Source of the DNA: an uncultured Fretibacterium sp.
GTDB taxonomy: Bacteria > Synergistota > Synergistia > Synergistales > Aminobacteriaceae
Reading direction: 5' to 3'
NCBI GenBank assembly: GCA_937892105.1
Contig: CALAUZ010000189.1
Location: 1-25,693, forward strand
Length of the DNA: 25,693 nt
Notes under the pieces: model-generated
What the model was told of the DNA's origin: nothing
Seen by the model: only the letters and a program-made list of their open reading frames with translations
Database searches by the model: none
Made by a program: the position numbers and the translations under genes
Shown: positions 1 through 7,293 of the stretch, piece by piece
Position numbering within the stretch: the stretch's first letter is position 1
Layout: every line of letters begins with the position of its first letter

Positions 1-179
1 TTCCAGCTATTCTTCCTCAGACGGGGCTGCCTGTGGGTATTCTCGGGCTTTTGATAAGCATTTATGCTATAGACGATATGTTCAACACTGTAACTAACAG
101 CATGGGGAACATGACGAGCGTACTTCTTGCAGCGAAGGAGCAGAATATGATTGATATTGGAGAGTACAACAGGCCATGA
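1..179 (+). CDS. C-terminal end of a DAACS-type dicarboxylate/amino-acid:cation symporter (partial)
   Basis: The reading frame is open from base 3 to the TGA at 177-179, giving the last 58 residues of a protein that begins outside the window. It contains a hydrophobic stretch (LPVGILGLLISIYAIDDMF) followed by D-M-F-N-T-V-T-N-S-M-G-N. This matches the D-M-x-x-T-x-x-N-x-x-G pattern of the last transmembrane segment of sodium/proton:dicarboxylate symporters (GltP/GltPh family), where those residues line the substrate and cation sites. Such proteins import acidic amino acids or C4-dicarboxylates across the inner membrane. The stop overlaps the start of lpxB (ATGA), so the two are probably translated from one message. 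The family call rests on this short tail only, and the substrate cannot be inferred. Confidence 0.6.
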   Translation, partial: PAILPQTGLPVGILGLLISIYAIDDMFNTVTNSMGNMTSVLLAAKEQNMIDIGEYNRP

Positions 180-1291
180 ATATATTTGTGTCATGCGGTG
201 AAGTAAGCGGGGACATTTACGCCGGACTTTTAATCCGCGAGATAATGAAGATTGCCCCTGACGTTGAGACATGGGGAATGCTTGGTTCTGAAGGCGAACG
301 TTCCGGAGGCAAGGTATTATGGAGCTACGAGGAACTGAAGCTGATGGGAATACTTGAGATTATCCCAGCAATTCCGAGAATATTGCGCCTCATAAAGAAT
401 ATTACCCGTGAAGTCATGAGGGTTAATCCTGATGTTGCGGTACTCATTGACTGTCCGGATTTTCATTTTATGCTTGCACATTCGCTTAGGAAGTCCGGCT
501 ATAAGGGGAGAATAATCTCTCTCATTCCCCCAACAGTATGGGCTTGGCGGGCTGGAAGGGTAAAGAATTTGAGGCGTGATTTTGACGTATGCCTGCCGCT
601 ATTCTCGTTTGAGCATGAGTTTTTGCTGTCTCACGGCGTTAAATCCCTCTGGAAATCGCACCCGCTTGTTCATGACATGGAGGGCGTTACGCTGTCTGAA
701 GAGTTCAGGCGGAAGTTCACCGGCGGAAGAATTATAGCTCTAATGCCTGGAAGCAGAAGATATGACATACGCTTTCATCTGGATATACTTTTGGGAACTG
801 CTGAGATACTCAGGGATAAGGGATATGTTCCTGTATTCTCTGTAGCGCAGGGACTTACTGGAAGTCTTGCAGATGAAGTCAGGGAACGTGTAACGGCTAT
901 GGGCTTTAGACTTTGGGAGGGAAGCGGAAGGGAACTTATGCTTGGTTCTGAGGCAGTAGCGGGAGTGTCTGGGACTGTTGCTGTTGAGGCTATGCTGCTT
1001 GAGAGGTTCATGACCGTAATATACAACATGGGGCGGCTGAATTACGCGATACTGAAGCGGCTTGTCCATGTCAGGAACATCTCAATCCCCAACATGCTCA
1101 CGGGAAAGCAGGTATACCCGGAATTGTTGTGCGGTAACGCTAACCCTGAGAGGATAGTGCGGGAGCTTGAACGCTACCTCAATGATGAAGATGTGAAGCG
1201 TGAGACGGATACGGCACTTCACGGGGCAAGGGCATTAATGGGGACATGTAATGCGGCGGAATTTTGGGCTGAGTGTGTGATGACCCCTTAG
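176..1291 (+). CDS. lpxB: Lipid-A-disaccharide synthase LpxB
   Basis: This enzyme (371 aa) joins UDP-2,3-diacylglucosamine to 2,3-diacylglucosamine-1-phosphate to make the lipid A disaccharide, acting peripherally at the inner membrane. The N-terminal nucleotide-sugar motif GEVSGD lies at residues 8-13. DCPDFHF is at 92-98, PPTVWAW at 118-124, the LMPGSR glycosyltransferase-B loop at 189-194, and an SGTVAVEAML segment follows in the C-terminal half, matching the family's SGT-x-x-E motif. The length is normal for the family (about 370-390 aa). It overlaps the upstream symporter by ATGA; no other lpx gene is in the window. Its presence implies an outer membrane with lipid A. No terminator hairpin is visible behind it. 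Confidence 0.95.
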   Translation: MNIFVSCGEVSGDIYAGLLIREIMKIAPDVETWGMLGSEGERSGGKVLWSYEELKLMGILEIIPAIPRILRLIKNITREVMRVNPDVAVLIDCPDFHFMLAHSLRKSGYKGRIISLIPPTVWAWRAGRVKNLRRDFDVCLPLFSFEHEFLLSHGVKSLWKSHPLVHDMEGVTLSEEFRRKFTGGRIIALMPGSRRYDIRFHLDILLGTAEILRDKGYVPVFSVAQGLTGSLADEVRERVTAMGFRLWEGSGRELMLGSEAVAGVSGTVAVEAMLLERFMTVIYNMGRLNYAILKRLVHVRNISIPNMLTGKQVYPELLCGNANPERIVRELERYLNDEDVKRETDTALHGARALMGTCNAAEFWAECVMTP

Positions 1292-1311
1292 CCTTAATGT
1301 GTATTTAACGC

Positions 1312-1342
1312 GTAACATTTTTTTATAACTCTGTGTTATTAT
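1312..1342 (+). promoter_or_regulatory. Candidate promoter and operator of the metal-transport operon
   Basis: In the 100-base gap before the DUF4198 gene there is an extended -10 element TGTTATTAT (1334-1342) with a weak -35 (GTAACA, 1312-1317) 19 bases upstream of its hexamer. Two inverted repeats overlap it: TAACA (1313-1317) and TGTTA (1334-1338) separated by 16 bases, and ATAAC-TCTGT-GTTAT (1325-1339). Placement over the promoter suggests a repressor site for a metal regulator. No cobalamin riboswitch fold is recognisable in this short leader. The promoter is predicted by eye only. Confidence 0.35.
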
Positions 1343-1391
1343 TCCTTCGCAAGAGCAGGTCTGTTCAAAACTAATTTGCGGAGGTTTATTT

Positions 1392-2186
1392 ATGTCGTTC
1401 ATAAAGTCAAAATCCATAATCGCGCTCGCAATAGCCGTCGTAATGTTCTCACTTCCAGCATTCTCGCACGAACTTACCATAAGGGCAGAAGACGAGACCA
1501 TGAAAGAAGGACAGCCCTTCAGGGTTACGGTACAGTCAGCGCACAAGTTCATAGTTCCGGAAGAAGTAGAGATACTTGAACGTGTAAAGGCAGGAATAAT
1601 TGAGGACGGAAAGTTTATACCCTCAGAACTGAAAGCCAATGAGCCTGGATTATGCATTGATTTCACTGTTACTCCCAAAGATTTGTCGCAGTCGGTCATT
1701 CTTGTTGCCGCTAAGGACGGGGAATCATGGTGCGTAACGAACGAGGGCGGAAAGTCAGGCGCACGTAAAGACCTCGAAGCTCAGGGTCTCAAGGTCATAT
1801 CAGCCAACAAATACGACAAGTACGCAAAGGCAATCTTCAACACATCGCATGACGACGAGAATTACGCTCAGGTCTTGGGACACCCGCTGGAGATTATCCC
1901 AATCACTAATCCCGCAGACGCAAAAATCGGCGAATACTTCCATGTTCGCATACTCCTAAACGGTCAGCCTTACACCGGCCCCGTATGGGCAACATATGAT
2001 GGTTTCGTTACAGAGTACGAGAACACTTACGCTTATTACACCGAAGCAGAGAACGGTGAAGCACATGTAAAATTCACTGCTCCAGGCTGGTGGGGAATAA
2101 GGGCTGCACAATCTGGACTTCCCGGCGTTGAGGGCGATTATGACGCTCTGAACCTGCGGGCATTCCTGCTGTTCAACGTGAAATAA
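1392..2186 (+). CDS. DUF4198-family exported protein (NikK-like) of a Co/Ni ECF transporter
   Basis: The protein (264 aa) has a cleavable signal peptide: KSK, a hydrophobic core from about residue 9, and a likely cut after AFS near residue 25. The mature protein would then begin His-Glu-Leu. The rest is soluble and beta-rich, with GQPYTGPVWATYDGF and APGWWGIRAAQSG segments typical of DUF4198 proteins. Family members sit beside cbiM/nikM genes and are treated as auxiliary metal-handling components (NikK type) replacing or supplementing NikN/CbiN. The start is supported by GGAGG at 1380-1384, seven bases before the ATG. The stop TAA shares its last A with the next ATG. The direct metal role is inferred from family and context. 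Confidence 0.75.
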   Translation: MSFIKSKSIIALAIAVVMFSLPAFSHELTIRAEDETMKEGQPFRVTVQSAHKFIVPEEVEILERVKAGIIEDGKFIPSELKANEPGLCIDFTVTPKDLSQSVILVAAKDGESWCVTNEGGKSGARKDLEAQGLKVISANKYDKYAKAIFNTSHDDENYAQVLGHPLEIIPITNPADAKIGEYFHVRILLNGQPYTGPVWATYDGFVTEYENTYAYYTEAENGEAHVKFTAPGWWGIRAAQSGLPGVEGDYDALNLRAFLLFNVK

Positions 2187-2644
2187 TGAGGACAAAATAT
2201 TACATTGGGCTGGCGGTAATCGCTGGCCTGATGCTTTCTGCCGGTGAATGTCTTGCTCATGGAACAGGGTACAGGCATTCGGAGCTGAAGGCAATAGCGT
2301 TGGAGTTCATGTACTCAACGGGCGAGAAGTTGAGTTACAGGGAAGCTAAAGTTTTCTCCCCCAATGATGACAAGTTCGCGGTTCAGTCGGGAAGAACTGA
2401 TGAACAGGGAAGGTTTGCGTTTGTGCCGGATACTGCCGGGACTTGGCGGGTTATTGTGCGTGATGAGGAAGGACACCAGTGTATTGCGGAAGTGAATGTA
2501 ACAAGTGATTTCCTGCAAGGCCGTGAAGACAGTACAGTATCGCAGGAACAGCAGGGATTGTTCATGGGCAGTGAGCTTTTCATCAGGGCAATTCTTGGAG
2601 TCAGCATAATCTTTAACATTGCAATGTTAATCTCCAGGAGATGA
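2186..2644 (+). CDS. NikL/CbiL-like small membrane protein of a Co/Ni ECF transporter
   Basis: This 152-aa protein has an N-terminal signal sequence (hydrophobic residues 6-19, likely cut after CLA near residue 24), which would leave His-Gly-Thr at the mature end. A periplasmic domain of about 100 residues follows; it looks like a carboxypeptidase-regulatory/transthyretin-type beta fold (DEQGRFAFVPDTAGTWRVIV). A single transmembrane helix lies near the C-terminus, about residues 130-149, ending in Arg-Arg. This topology and the position between the DUF4198 gene and cbiM match the auxiliary L component of NikKMLQO/CbiKMLQO systems. No cbiN gene is present, so this pair probably takes its place. 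The name CbiL here must not be confused with the precorrin-2 methyltransferase of the same name. Confidence 0.7.
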   Translation: MRTKYYIGLAVIAGLMLSAGECLAHGTGYRHSELKAIALEFMYSTGEKLSYREAKVFSPNDDKFAVQSGRTDEQGRFAFVPDTAGTWRVIVRDEEGHQCIAEVNVTSDFLQGREDSTVSQEQQGLFMGSELFIRAILGVSIIFNIAMLISRR

Positions 2645-2649
2645 AAATA

Positions 2650-3249
2650 ATGCACATAAGCGAGGGAATATTATCCGGCAGCGTTCTTATAGCAGGCTGG
2701 GCAGGAAGCATAACTGGAATATCATACGGCCTGAAGAAGACTGAACCCGCAAAAATCATACGTACTGCTCTAATATCGTCCGCATTCTTCCTTGCGTCTC
2801 TCGTAAACATACGCATAGGGCCTTCATCAACTCACCTGTCTTTGCTCGCTCCAATGGGATTAATCTTGGGACATTCTGTCTTTCCTGCGGTATTTGTTGC
2901 ACTGTTGCTGCAGGCGTTACTGTTTCATTTTGGGGGACTTCTCGTTCTTGGAGCTAATACATTCATTATGGCATCGTCAGCGTTGGCGGGATACATCATA
3001 TTTGGACGTGCGATACGTGAAGGGACAGGTAAAATCCGTGTTATGACGTTCTCATTCATGGCCGGAGCATTCTCTGTGATTATGGGAGCATGTATGGCGG
3101 GAGTTATGATGTGGCTTTCGGACAGTAATTTTGCTGGAGCCGTGAAGTTGTTGCTGGCGGCTCACGTACCTTTGGCACTGATTGAGGGAGCTGTAACATC
3201 ATTCCTTGTGATGTGGCTGAAGAAGTCTGCGCCGGAGTTTCTGTCATGA
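2650..3249 (+). CDS. cbiM: CbiM/NikM metal-binding S component of ECF transporter
   Basis: This integral membrane protein (199 aa) is the substrate-specific unit that binds Co2+ or Ni2+. I place the start at 2650, not at the in-frame ATG at 2641. AGGAG (2636-2640) lies directly against 2641 but at an ideal nine bases from 2650, and 2650 gives the family's Met-His N-terminus (MHISEGIL), whose amino group and His2 are metal ligands in the NikM structure. A further conserved His is in GPSSTHLSL (His62), and GGLLVLGANTF matches the family. About six hydrophobic segments are visible. The preceding gene ends at 2644. Cobalt is favoured by the cobalamin genes later in the window, but nickel cannot be excluded. 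Confidence 0.88.
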   Translation: MHISEGILSGSVLIAGWAGSITGISYGLKKTEPAKIIRTALISSAFFLASLVNIRIGPSSTHLSLLAPMGLILGHSVFPAVFVALLLQALLFHFGGLLVLGANTFIMASSALAGYIIFGRAIREGTGKIRVMTFSFMAGAFSVIMGACMAGVMMWLSDSNFAGAVKLLLAAHVPLALIEGAVTSFLVMWLKKSAPEFLS

Positions 3250-3968
3250 CCAATAGCACATATACCCTTACATTCTCACATGGAGATATTCAACCCGTAA
3301 AGTCATTTAACGCCTCACCTGCCGTAATACTTGCCTGTGCTGTAAGTTATGCCCTAGCCGTATCACTAAGCAAATCACTTTCTGCCCTAATGTTAGCGTC
3401 AATTATGCCCTTGATATTTATGATCACGAAGAAAATTCCGCTGTCTAACCTTCTGAAGCTCAACGCATTAAACGCTGTAATGATTATCACTATTGCCCTG
3501 ACATGGCCGGATATTACAGGCGGCATAATGGCGGGGATAATTATTGCACTTAGGGTGAACATCATATACATTGTTTTCTCGGTGATGATCTATCCTCTGG
3601 GAACATCGGGAATGCATGAGGCTTTATACGCTTTGGGTATTCCTGAAAAACTCGGAATACTAATCCTCCTCACATTACGTGGAATATACATAATGCGCGA
3701 ACGTTTTGAAGCTGCGTTAATATCCGTCAGACTGAGGGCACCGGGACTTCATGGCGTGATGAAATTCAGAGTATTCGCATACATTATCGGTTCTGTGCTG
3801 TTGCAGAGTGTTGAACGTTCGGAAGGTATGATGAAGGCTGTGAAATGCAGGGGAGGTTTCAGCGGATTCGTGCAGAACGGGAATAAGGCTTTGAGTATGG
3901 GGGATATTGTATTTGCGTCATGCTTTGCGGTCTACACTTTCTGTGTAATAATCCTGAATTATGCTTGA
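3246..3968 (+). CDS. cbiQ: CbiQ energy-coupling transmembrane (T) component
   Basis: CbiQ (240 aa) couples ATP hydrolysis by CbiO to the S component in ECF metal importers. The start at 3246 forms an ATGA overlap with cbiM and has GGAG at 3234-3237, eight bases upstream; an earlier in-frame ATG at 3213 would overlap cbiM by 37 bases and is less likely. Several membrane segments are visible. The two cytoplasmic Ala-Arg-Gly-type coupling motifs appear as SVRLRAPGLHG and AVKCRGGFSG. Both are the contacts with the ATPase in this family, and the first is slightly degenerate (Arg-Ala-Pro-Gly). It is followed by cbiO with an eight-base overlap. Confidence 0.87.
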   Translation: MTNSTYTLTFSHGDIQPVKSFNASPAVILACAVSYALAVSLSKSLSALMLASIMPLIFMITKKIPLSNLLKLNALNAVMIITIALTWPDITGGIMAGIIIALRVNIIYIVFSVMIYPLGTSGMHEALYALGIPEKLGILILLTLRGIYIMRERFEAALISVRLRAPGLHGVMKFRVFAYIIGSVLLQSVERSEGMMKAVKCRGGFSGFVQNGNKALSMGDIVFASCFAVYTFCVIILNYA

Positions 3969-4671
3969 AGTCAACAATCTTCACTACAAATACCCTGACG
4001 GCCATGAAGCGTTGAAGGGGGTTACTCTATCCGTGAATGAAGGGGAAAAAGTTGCGCTTGTCGGAGCGAACGGGTCTGGGAAATCCACATTACTGCTTCA
4101 CATTGCGGGTGCTGTAGAAGTTCAGGAAGGCAGTATAGTATTCAAGGGACAGAAGGGCAGCGAAATATTGAGGCGGAATACGGGGCTTACGTTCCAGAAT
4201 GCAGATGATGAGCTGCTCATGCCGTCAGTGATTGAGGACGTGGCATTCAGCCTTGTTGCCGGAGGAATGAAGACCGTGAAGGCTCATGAACGTGCCGGAG
4301 AAATTCTGGCTTCGCTGGGAATAACTCACCTTGCAGAGCGTCCTCCGCATAAACTTTCAGGCGGAGAGAAACGCATGGTATCGTTTGCGGGAGTGCTGGC
4401 TTCTGAACCTGCAATGCTTGCACTCGATGAGCCGACTTCAGGGCTTGACCCTAGAGCAAGGAGGAGGGTAATAAACTTTCTGCGTGATAGCAGGAAGACA
4501 GTGATACTTGCCACACATGACCTAGATATGGCACTGGATATATGCTCAAAGGCTGTGATACTTTATGATGGAGTTGCTGCGGCTGAGGGGGAGTTGCCGG
4601 AACTTTTTATGAGACGTGAGCTTCTGGAGGATAATGGTCTGGAGCTTCCCTTACGGTATTCATTATTATGA
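3961..4671 (+). CDS. cbiO: CbiO ECF transporter ATPase
   Basis: This 236-aa ABC ATPase powers the cobalt/nickel ECF importer. Walker A GANGSGKST is at residues 35-43, the Q-loop reads TFQNADDELL, the signature is LSGGE, and Walker B with D-loop is LALDEPTSGLDP; the switch His follows in ATHDLD. The length fits a single-domain ATPase, and no second ATPase is present, so a homodimer is expected. It starts inside the end of cbiQ. It is the last gene of the operon and faces the amino-acid transporter operon convergently. Confidence 0.9.
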   Translation: MLEVNNLHYKYPDGHEALKGVTLSVNEGEKVALVGANGSGKSTLLLHIAGAVEVQEGSIVFKGQKGSEILRRNTGLTFQNADDELLMPSVIEDVAFSLVAGGMKTVKAHERAGEILASLGITHLAERPPHKLSGGEKRMVSFAGVLASEPAMLALDEPTSGLDPRARRRVINFLRDSRKTVILATHDLDMALDICSKAVILYDGVAAAEGELPELFMRRELLEDNGLELPLRYSLL

Positions 4672-4672
4672 A

Positions 4673-4705
4673 GAGAGGTCTGAAATATCCTGCCTCAAAC
4701 CTCTC
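4673..4705. terminator. Hairpin between convergent operons
   Basis: GAGAGGT (4673-4679) and ACCTCTC (4699-4705) form a perfect seven-base-pair stem with a 19-base loop, in the 42 bases between cbiO and the ATPase on the other strand. It could serve both strands, but neither side carries a T run, so intrinsic termination would be weak. Confidence 0.35.
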
Positions 4706-4713
4706 GTGAAATT

Positions 4714-5490
4714 CTATTTCTGGCTGTAACGTGAAAGAAACTGTTTAGTCCGTTCTTCCTTAGGGTGATTGAAGACTTCCATAGGCTCTCCCTGCTCACA
4801 GATTACACCGCCGTCCATGAAGATAACATGATTTGCCACATCTCTCGCAAACTCCATCTCATGCGTAACAATTATCATTGTCGTCTTCTGTTCCGAAAGT
4901 TTGCGTATGACCTTCAGTACTTCTCCCGTAAGCTCAGGATCTAACGCGCTAGTAGGCTCATCAAAACACAATATGTCAGGGTGCATGATTAAAGCCCTCG
5001 CTATCGCTACCCTCTGCTGTTGTCCTCCTGAAAGCTGGTGAGGGTAATTGTTCATTCTGTCTGACAGCCCTATATCCGCAAATAGTTTCACCGCCTCAGA
5101 CTTCAAGCCCTCAAGGTCAGAAAAGCGAGCGTCATTACTCTCTTTCGCCAGCAAACGCGGGGAAAGCATAACGTTCTCCAATGCCGTATACTGCGGGAAA
5201 AGATTGAACGACTGGAACACAAGCCCAAAATGAAGCCTCTTTCGCCGTATCTGTGTCTCACTCAGCGTTGAAGGATCTGAACAGTCAAGTAATACCTCGC
5301 CGTTCACAATAATGCTTCCTGCTGTCGGACGTTCAAGGAAATTCAGGCAGCGCAATAATGTCGTCTTCCCGCTCCCTGATGAACCTATCACTGAGAGAAC
5401 TCCGCCCTTCTCAAGCGAAAAATCTATCCCCTTCAGAACTTCAACATTCCCGAAACTCTTGCGTATGTTCCTGACTTCAAGAATTGGCAT
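4714..5490 (-). CDS. Polar amino-acid ABC transporter, ATP-binding protein (GlnQ/HisP type)
   Basis: The protein (258 aa) has Walker [10 protein letters not shown] at residues 36-44, the Q-loop in [10 protein letters not shown], signature [15 protein letters not shown], Walker [16 protein letters not shown], and the switch His in [10 protein letters not shown]. The VFQSFNLF and SALDPEL forms are characteristic of the polar amino-acid uptake (PAAT) subfamily. A strong Shine-Dalgarno (AGGAGGAAT in transcript sense) lies about nine bases upstream of the chosen ATG. It is the third gene of a minus-strand operon, 15 bases after the permease stop. Together the three proteins would import an amino acid across the inner membrane. 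Specificity cannot be read from the ATPase. Confidence 0.92.
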   Translation of the reverse strand: MPILEVRNIRKSFGNVEVLKGIDFSLEKGGVLSVIGSSGSGKTTLLRCLNFLERPTAGSIIVNGEVLLDCSDPSTLSETQIRRKRLHFGLVFQSFNLFPQYTALENVMLSPRLLAKESNDARFSDLEGLKSEAVKLFADIGLSDRMNNYPHQLSGGQQQRVAIARALIMHPDILCFDEPTSALDPELTGEVLKVIRKLSEQKTTMIIVTHEMEFARDVANHVIFMDGGVICEQGEPMEVFNHPKEERTKQFLSRYSQK

Positions 5491-5505
5491 GTTAATATTC
5501 CTCCT

Positions 5506-6192
5506 CTACCTGAAGTAGTCCAGCTTACGTTCAAGACGGGCAAGCATGACAGTAACTATTCCGTTGAACAGAAGATAGTATATCGCCGTGAAGAACAGCG
5601 GCCATATTGCCCCCGATATTCCGTGCGAACCCTTCATGAATGCCTGACCTGCCCATATGATTTCCTGTAGCGCAATAATCCTCGCCAATGCCGTATCCTT
5701 CACAAGCGTAATGATTTCGTTCGAGATTGGAGGGACTATCCTCTTTATCATCTGCAACAGGGTAACGTGGAAGAATATTTGCCGCCTCGTCATTCCAAGC
5801 ACCAAACCTGCCTCAGTCTGCCCAACTGGTACGCTCTGAATGCCTCCCCTGTATATTTCCGAGAAGTAGCAGGCGTAATTGATGATAAAAGCTATAGATG
5901 CTGCCAGAAAACGTCCCGATTCACCGCCGCCCCATATAGGATTATGCAGAACAAGACCAGGAAAGTAATACACTATCAGAAGCTGTATCATTAAGGGTGT
6001 TCCGCGTATTATCCATATTATGAAACTTGTAGTAACGCTGATTACACGAATGCGTGAGAGTGAGCCGAATGCTATAACAAGCCCTAAAGGGAAAGCCCCC
6101 AGCAAAGTAACCGAGAACAGCTTTAACGTCTGAATGAAACCCGTGTTAAGCGCACCGATTACTACTGGGAGCTGCTGGAAGAATATATCCAT
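5506..6192 (-). CDS. Polar amino-acid ABC transporter permease (HisM/GlnP type)
   Basis: This 228-aa inner-membrane protein has about five hydrophobic helices. It carries RGTPLMIQLLIVYY, the family hallmark near the second helix, and the EAA coupling loop (EAGLVLGMTRRQIFFHV) that docks on the ATPase. The final Phe-Arg and the length are typical of PAAT permeases. No second permease is present, so it is expected to work as a homodimer. The ribosome site is weak (AGGTAGT region), and the gap from the binding-protein gene is 10 bases, suggesting re-initiation from the upstream cistron. Confidence 0.9.
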   Translation of the reverse strand: MDIFFQQLPVVIGALNTGFIQTLKLFSVTLLGAFPLGLVIAFGSLSRIRVISVTTSFIIWIIRGTPLMIQLLIVYYFPGLVLHNPIWGGGESGRFLAASIAFIINYACYFSEIYRGGIQSVPVGQTEAGLVLGMTRRQIFFHVTLLQMIKRIVPPISNEIITLVKDTALARIIALQEIIWAGQAFMKGSHGISGAIWPLFFTAIYYLLFNGIVTVMLARLERKLDYFR

Positions 6193-6202
6193 TTACTATT
6201 TA

Positions 6203-6967
6203 CTACCTGATTAATGCTGCCTGAATACCGTATGTCTCAGCAACTTTTGTGATTGAGCCGTCCGCATAACCAGCCTCGAAAAACGCGTTGAGTATGAGAG
6301 TGAGGTCTGAACCTTTGCGGAAACCAACACCGTATTCCTCACTGTTCAGAGCGACAGTGTAGGTGAGGTTCTCGTAGCCGGTACCTATGCCAACCATTGC
6401 CGCCGCCATGAGGGAGTCGATTATTGCCGCGTCTGCTGTCCCTGACGCTACCTCCATCAATGCGCTGGCCTGATCCTGAACTTCAACGCACTTGAAGCCG
6501 TATGCTGTGGCCTGTTCGTTGCCTGCGCTTCCGTGTTCAACCGCGAACCTGAGTTCCTTTATGGCATCGACTGAGCTATATTTCTCGGCATTTGCGGCGG
6601 GAACGACTACAATCTGAGCGTTGTTGCAGTAGGGGTTTGAGCAGCTCATTGACTCTTTGACTTCTGCGGTAAGGGTCATGCCGTTCCAGACGCAATCAAT
6701 ATTCTTTCCGCTGAGTTCGAGTATTTTGTTGTTCCACTCTATCTCCTGGAACTCGACTTTCACTCCCAGACTTTCAGCGAATGCCCTCGCAAGGTCTGCG
6801 TCAAAACCTATCCATTCGCCCTTTTCGTTCTTGTAGTCCATAGGCTTGAAGTCCGTTATTCCGACAACAAGCACTCCTTTGGCCTTCACATATTCCGAGT
6901 CGGTCTCGGCATATGCGCATGAACACAGAGCCATAACGGCAACAAGAACAAGCAATAATTTCTTCAT
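6203..6967 (-). CDS. Amino-acid ABC transporter periplasmic binding protein
   Basis: This 254-aa SBP_bac_3-type receptor is first in its operon. The signal sequence is MKKLLLVLVAVMALCSCAYA, most simply cut by signal peptidase I after Ala-Tyr-Ala; the LCSC sequence is a poor lipobox, so lipidation is unlikely but not excluded. The mature domain has the expected opening (GVLVVGITDFKPMDY, then WIGFDADLARAFAESLG) and DCVWNGMTLT, matching the D-x-x-x-x-G-M-T hinge strand. The acceptor motifs around the ligand are not distinctive enough to name the amino acid. GGAG lies 13 bases before the ATG, longer than usual. A candidate promoter is about 70 bases upstream. Confidence 0.88.
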   Translation of the reverse strand: MKKLLLVLVAVMALCSCAYAETDSEYVKAKGVLVVGITDFKPMDYKNEKGEWIGFDADLARAFAESLGVKVEFQEIEWNNKILELSGKNIDCVWNGMTLTAEVKESMSCSNPYCNNAQIVVVPAANAEKYSSVDAIKELRFAVEHGSAGNEQATAYGFKCVEVQDQASALMEVASGTADAAIIDSLMAAAMVGIGTGYENLTYTVALNSEEYGVGFRKGSDLTLILNAFFEAGYADGSITKVAETYGIQAALIR

Positions 6968-7035
6968 TGAAAAATTACATCTCCTGCAAACAAATTCTTC
7001 AACGCTTTAACACGCTGAAGTGATGAAAATTTTAC

Positions 7036-7063
7036 GTTATAGGGCTGAAGTTGTAAATGTCAG
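7036..7063 (-). promoter_or_regulatory. Candidate sigma70-type promoter of the amino-acid ABC operon
   Basis: On the minus strand CTGACA (plus 7058-7063) and TATAAC (plus 7036-7041) are separated by 16 bases, each matching the consensus at five of six positions. It points at the binding-protein gene starting at 6967, giving a leader of about 60 bases. A 12-base palindrome overlaps the upstream hexamer. Confidence 0.5.
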
Positions 7064-7071
7064 TATACTGA
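7060..7071. repeat. Perfect 12-base palindrome TCAGTATACTGA
   Basis: TCAGTATACTGA reads identically on both strands and overlaps the -35 element of the predicted minus-strand promoter. A dyad at this position is a reasonable operator for a dimeric regulator of amino-acid uptake. No regulator gene is adjacent, and a single copy cannot define a site. Confidence 0.3.
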
Positions 7072-7097
7072 ACGATACAGCAGGGACGAACCGGCTA

Positions 7098-7189
7098 CCC
7101 CCCCAAAAAAAATGAGGCCGTTTCAGCAAACTTATGGATTATGTCATAATTTCCTCAAATTTTATGGAGTATTTTTTTTTTCGAGGAAA
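7098..7189 (+). other. Homopolymer tracts and hairpin upstream of the broken surface-protein gene
   Basis: The 294-base gap between the divergent genes (6968-7261) holds C7 followed at once by A8 (7098-7112), then an inverted repeat TTTCCTC (7150-7156) / GAGGAAA (7183-7189) whose loop includes a run of ten T (7172-7181). No clear plus-strand promoter could be assigned. Runs of this length are prone to slippage and could alter expression of the gene downstream, but this is inference. Confidence 0.4.
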
Positions 7190-7248
7190 GATGTGATACC
7201 GAAACAATACACAGATGTCGCTCTCAGGGTTTCAAACATAACTTTTTC

Positions 7249-7264
7249 AAGGAGGGGAATAATC
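7249..7264 (+). promoter_or_regulatory. Strong Shine-Dalgarno without a normal start codon
   Basis: AAGGAGG (7249-7255) is a near-perfect ribosome site. At the ideal distance stands ATC (7262-7264), not ATG, GTG or TTG. The codons after ATC run CGG AAA AAC and reach a stop in that frame. Adding one A to the A5 run at 7268-7272 would give Met-Arg-Lys-Lys-Leu-Lys followed by the signal peptide in frame. The start therefore appears mutated. Confidence 0.5.
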
Positions 7265-7293
7265 CGGAAAAACTCAAAACTTTATTAGCCTCA

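Noticed and set aside
1292..1391. Cobalamin riboswitch upstream of the metal-transport operon
   Set aside because: The leader is under 100 bases and lacks the B12-box and the multi-helix fold.
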